DNA from: Caldilineaceae bacterium bin5
GTDB lineage: Bacteria; Chloroflexota; Anaerolineae; Caldilineales; Caldilineaceae
Reading direction: 5' to 3'
DNA: 64,000 bases
NCBI GenBank assembly: GCA_002238445.1
Contig: MPML01000005.1
Location: 85,146 to 149,145 of the forward strand
In this document: in pieces, positions 63,301-64,000 of the stretch
Layout of the letters: each line of letters starts with the position of its first letter
How positions within the stretch are numbered: the stretch's first letter is position 1
The notes under the pieces: generated by a model
What the model was told of the DNA's origin: nothing
Database searches by the model: none
Seen by the model: the letters and a program-made list of their open reading frames with translations, nothing else
Program-made: the position numbers and the translations under genes

Positions 63301-63801
63301 TCGTTGACAGGCAACCTCCTCGTCGCCGACACGGGCAACAAGCGGATACTGGAGTTTACACCGATGGGGGAATTCGTGCGTCAAGTCGGTGGAGGCGGGA
63401 TCCTTCTCGGTCACTTCGAGGAACCGGTAGATGTAGCGGTCCACCCGCCGACCGGCAATGTTTTGGTGAGCGATGCCTGGAATCGCCGCATTCAGGTGCT
63501 TTCGGCCGAATTAGAACCTCTTGCGGAGTGGCTCATGCCTACTTGGGATAGCCAGGATATATGGGACAAGCCATATGTTGCGGCCGCGGCAGATGGGACG
63601 GTCTACGCGACAGACCCTCAGTTCTCGCAGGTGTTTGTGATCTCTGCCGGGGGCTTTGTGCAGACCAGCTTTGGCAGATATGGGGTCGAACTTAACCGCC
63701 TTGCCAAGCCTACCGGTATAGCTGTGGATCCACTAACCGGCGAACTATTGGTGGCCGACGCCGACAACAGTCGTATACTTATTTTTGCGGGTAACTACTA
63801 A
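60379..63801 (+). CDS. Agl23-type membrane protein fused to an NHL beta-propeller
   Basis: This 1140-residue protein has an acidic cytoplasmic N-terminus (1-65), then a GT-C/Agl23-type membrane domain. The family block GMSHDESLHANYSLDLYR holds H103-D104-E105, and NPMMHGPFLFHANAF holds HGP at 128-130. A luminal-type soluble region (about 635-845) follows. From about 850 to the end lie five or six NHL repeats (PRSVAVGQDGVRYILDTGNN, EPWGIAVGEDGTVFIADTWN, GPRGLAVSLTGNLLVADTGN, EPVDVAVHPPTGNVLVSDAW, KPTGIAVDPLTGELLVADAD). The propeller should lie outside and bind a protein or glycan. ATG 60379 follows the previous stop by 2 bp; the longer frame from 60247 overlaps that gene. The last codons and TAA are shared with a repeat element. 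Confidence 0.88.
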   Translation: MAESKSEKAEKVEEEKEVEVLSPDPSPTTLVTEEEEQGSGEELATQESAGSEPAETVPVSSGFLDSSLLGVVRANWETIAWAVILIVAVVSRFYALGERGMSHDESLHANYSLDLYRAGSYQHNPMMHGPFLFHANAFIFFLFGVSDATARVVPALAGVGTIVAAWFFRRWIGRTGALLTAVFFLFSPSILFHSRYIRNDIYIVFFSMIWVYGMFRFIEERKMKWLYLTVSVMALGFTAKENQFMSGTIFGIFFVGAALWRWWAQQVSIRDSPFADLAVLLLTLVLPFVAPIGHLVFGWDALAYSTTQDLARSAMLVLFMTGVSGAIAFWWFNPIGGRGNESKPPAGNGRAQRITFSNWATLMALFWAIEILLFTTFFTNPVDGLATGIVGSLGYWLAQQEVQRGSQPWYYYIMQGLLYEFLLVFLSLGGLALLVRRLRTGNWDDPENAEHGPRAAEGKTKKEERRDASESAETSSYVQPYFIVFLAWWGIMSWLAYSYAGEKMPWLTTHMVQPMALFGGWCGAQLLVRIDWLKVRAAQGWWLPALLPALLFALVTLFGSVPGAGRDIDSLSRTVRFILALVVSGGLAYLIQLAIQRLGWRLTLRLSAVTALAILFLLTVRFSYLLTYINYDMATEYLVYAHAAPDVKRALQEIETISERTVGEREIQVAYDDDVAWPMTWYMRFYPNHIFYGANPTTEAMNAPIILVGKKNYELVEPYVARDYVSRNYRLVWWPEESYKGMWDEEEGSVRLTLKQIWEALTEPERRSRLWQIFFFRNHPDRTLTDWPHRHDFRMYVHKDVADIVWDLNVVPLAERGLSQSPSFNYEEVDRSASAVYSGVYGDLPLMTPRSVAVGQDGVRYILDTGNNRVVMLNADGTFRQAFGSTCFLSESENSSCTDPDGDGPLENGDGQFREPWGIAVGEDGTVFIADTWNGRIQAFDSQGKFLRKWGLFSIINNENRDPFALFGPRGLAVSLTGNLLVADTGNKRILEFTPMGEFVRQVGGGGILLGHFEEPVDVAVHPPTGNVLVSDAWNRRIQVLSAELEPLAEWLMPTWDSQDIWDKPYVAAAADGTVYATDPQFSQVFVISAGGFVQTSFGRYGVELNRLAKPTGIAVDPLTGELLVADADNSRILIFAGNY

Positions 63802-64000
63802 GCCACAGTAGTTGACCAGCCAGTCGTCATCGAAACTATTCAGGCTCTTTGGGACGCAGCTGGTTCGCAGTCGCCGCCAGGCTCGCCAGCCGACACGCTG
63901 CGATGAAGCCGCACGGTCGGTGAGGCCTGGTTTTGGAGGGGGGCGTTGCGTGGGCGCAGCCCCTGCACAAGGGAGGGCCGAAGGCCCGACCGCCCAAAGG
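63789..64000 (+). repeat. Dispersed ~210-bp repeat, copy 5 (to window edge)
   Basis: GGTAACTACTAAGCCACAG and TTGACCAGCCAGTC match copy 1 exactly at its left end. The copy continues with CACGGTCGGTGAGG, the G-rich run, GGGC-GCA-GCCC, GGGCC-GAA-GGCCC and GACCGCCC. Its first bases encode the end of the Agl23-NHL protein, including its TAA. The hairpins could serve as the operon terminator. Confidence 0.88.

Noticed and set aside
1..64000. tRNA, rRNA and CRISPR arrays
   Set aside because: No cloverleaf with a GGTTCGA-type loop, rRNA core sequence or regularly spaced short repeat with unique spacers was found. The 157-bp and 21-bp tandem repeats have no spacers.

Overview
The window looks like a chromosomal piece of a heterotrophic Chloroflexota bacterium, probably near Caldilineae/Anaerolineae. 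The case rests on the pairing of Chlor_Arch_YYY-type membrane proteins with an Agl23-type protein (a combination known from Chloroflexi and archaea), a Uma2 nuclease, many family-5 solute-binding lipoproteins, many sulfatases and moderately high GC. No rRNA, tRNA, CRISPR array, transposase or phage module was seen. The genus-level assignment is inference.

Layout. 1-8 kb holds a cut-off Gfo/Idh/MocA oxidoreductase, a Uma2 endonuclease with a repeat-encoded coiled coil, a zinc alcohol dehydrogenase, and a single-chain sensor kinase, receiver and DNA-binding protein, separated by repeat-rich intergenic DNA. 9-17 kb is a plus-strand cluster: two paralogous GHL10-like proteins around DppB, a DapA/NAL-type aldolase, a Tat lipoprotein SBP and DppC. 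17-21 kb carries two near-duplicate sulfatases on the minus strand, with the decayed 3' third of a third GHL10-like gene between them; this marks a tandem duplication.

21-28.3 kb is a tandem array of four paralogous lipoproteins, each a discoidin-like domain plus a PQQ sugar-dehydrogenase (GSDH) propeller. 28.4-34.5 kb is a second Dpp-type importer (SBP, DppB, DppC) with a sulfatase upstream. 34.7-35.3 kb is a broken lactonase (6-phosphogluconolactonase-like propeller). 35.4-43.6 kb is a minus-strand run: family-5 SBP overlapping an iduronate-sulfatase-like gene, then a CUT1 sugar importer (MalF, MalG, SBP) and a sugar isomerase/epimerase. A fifth sulfatase lies at 44.5-46 kb on the plus strand, and a DUF348/G5/3D cell-wall protein at 47.2-48.9 kb.

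50-64 kb is a plus-strand operon of giant GT-C-like membrane proteins: a PMT-like/YYY fusion, a Nudix hydrolase, a second YYY protein, a PMT-like protein, and an Agl23-type protein fused to an NHL propeller. It is probably an envelope or extracellular glycan assembly system.

Working model for the first 46 kb (inference): sulfated sugars or glycosides are captured by several SBPs and imported. They are desulfated in the cytoplasm, since all five sulfatases lack signal peptides, and then catabolised by the GHL10-like, aldolase, isomerase and dehydrogenase functions. The PQQ-type lipoproteins oxidise sugars outside the membrane. No ABC ATPase gene is present, so the importers must rely on ATPases encoded elsewhere. 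A dispersed ~210-bp repeat family, always in the same orientation, punctuates the intergenic regions.
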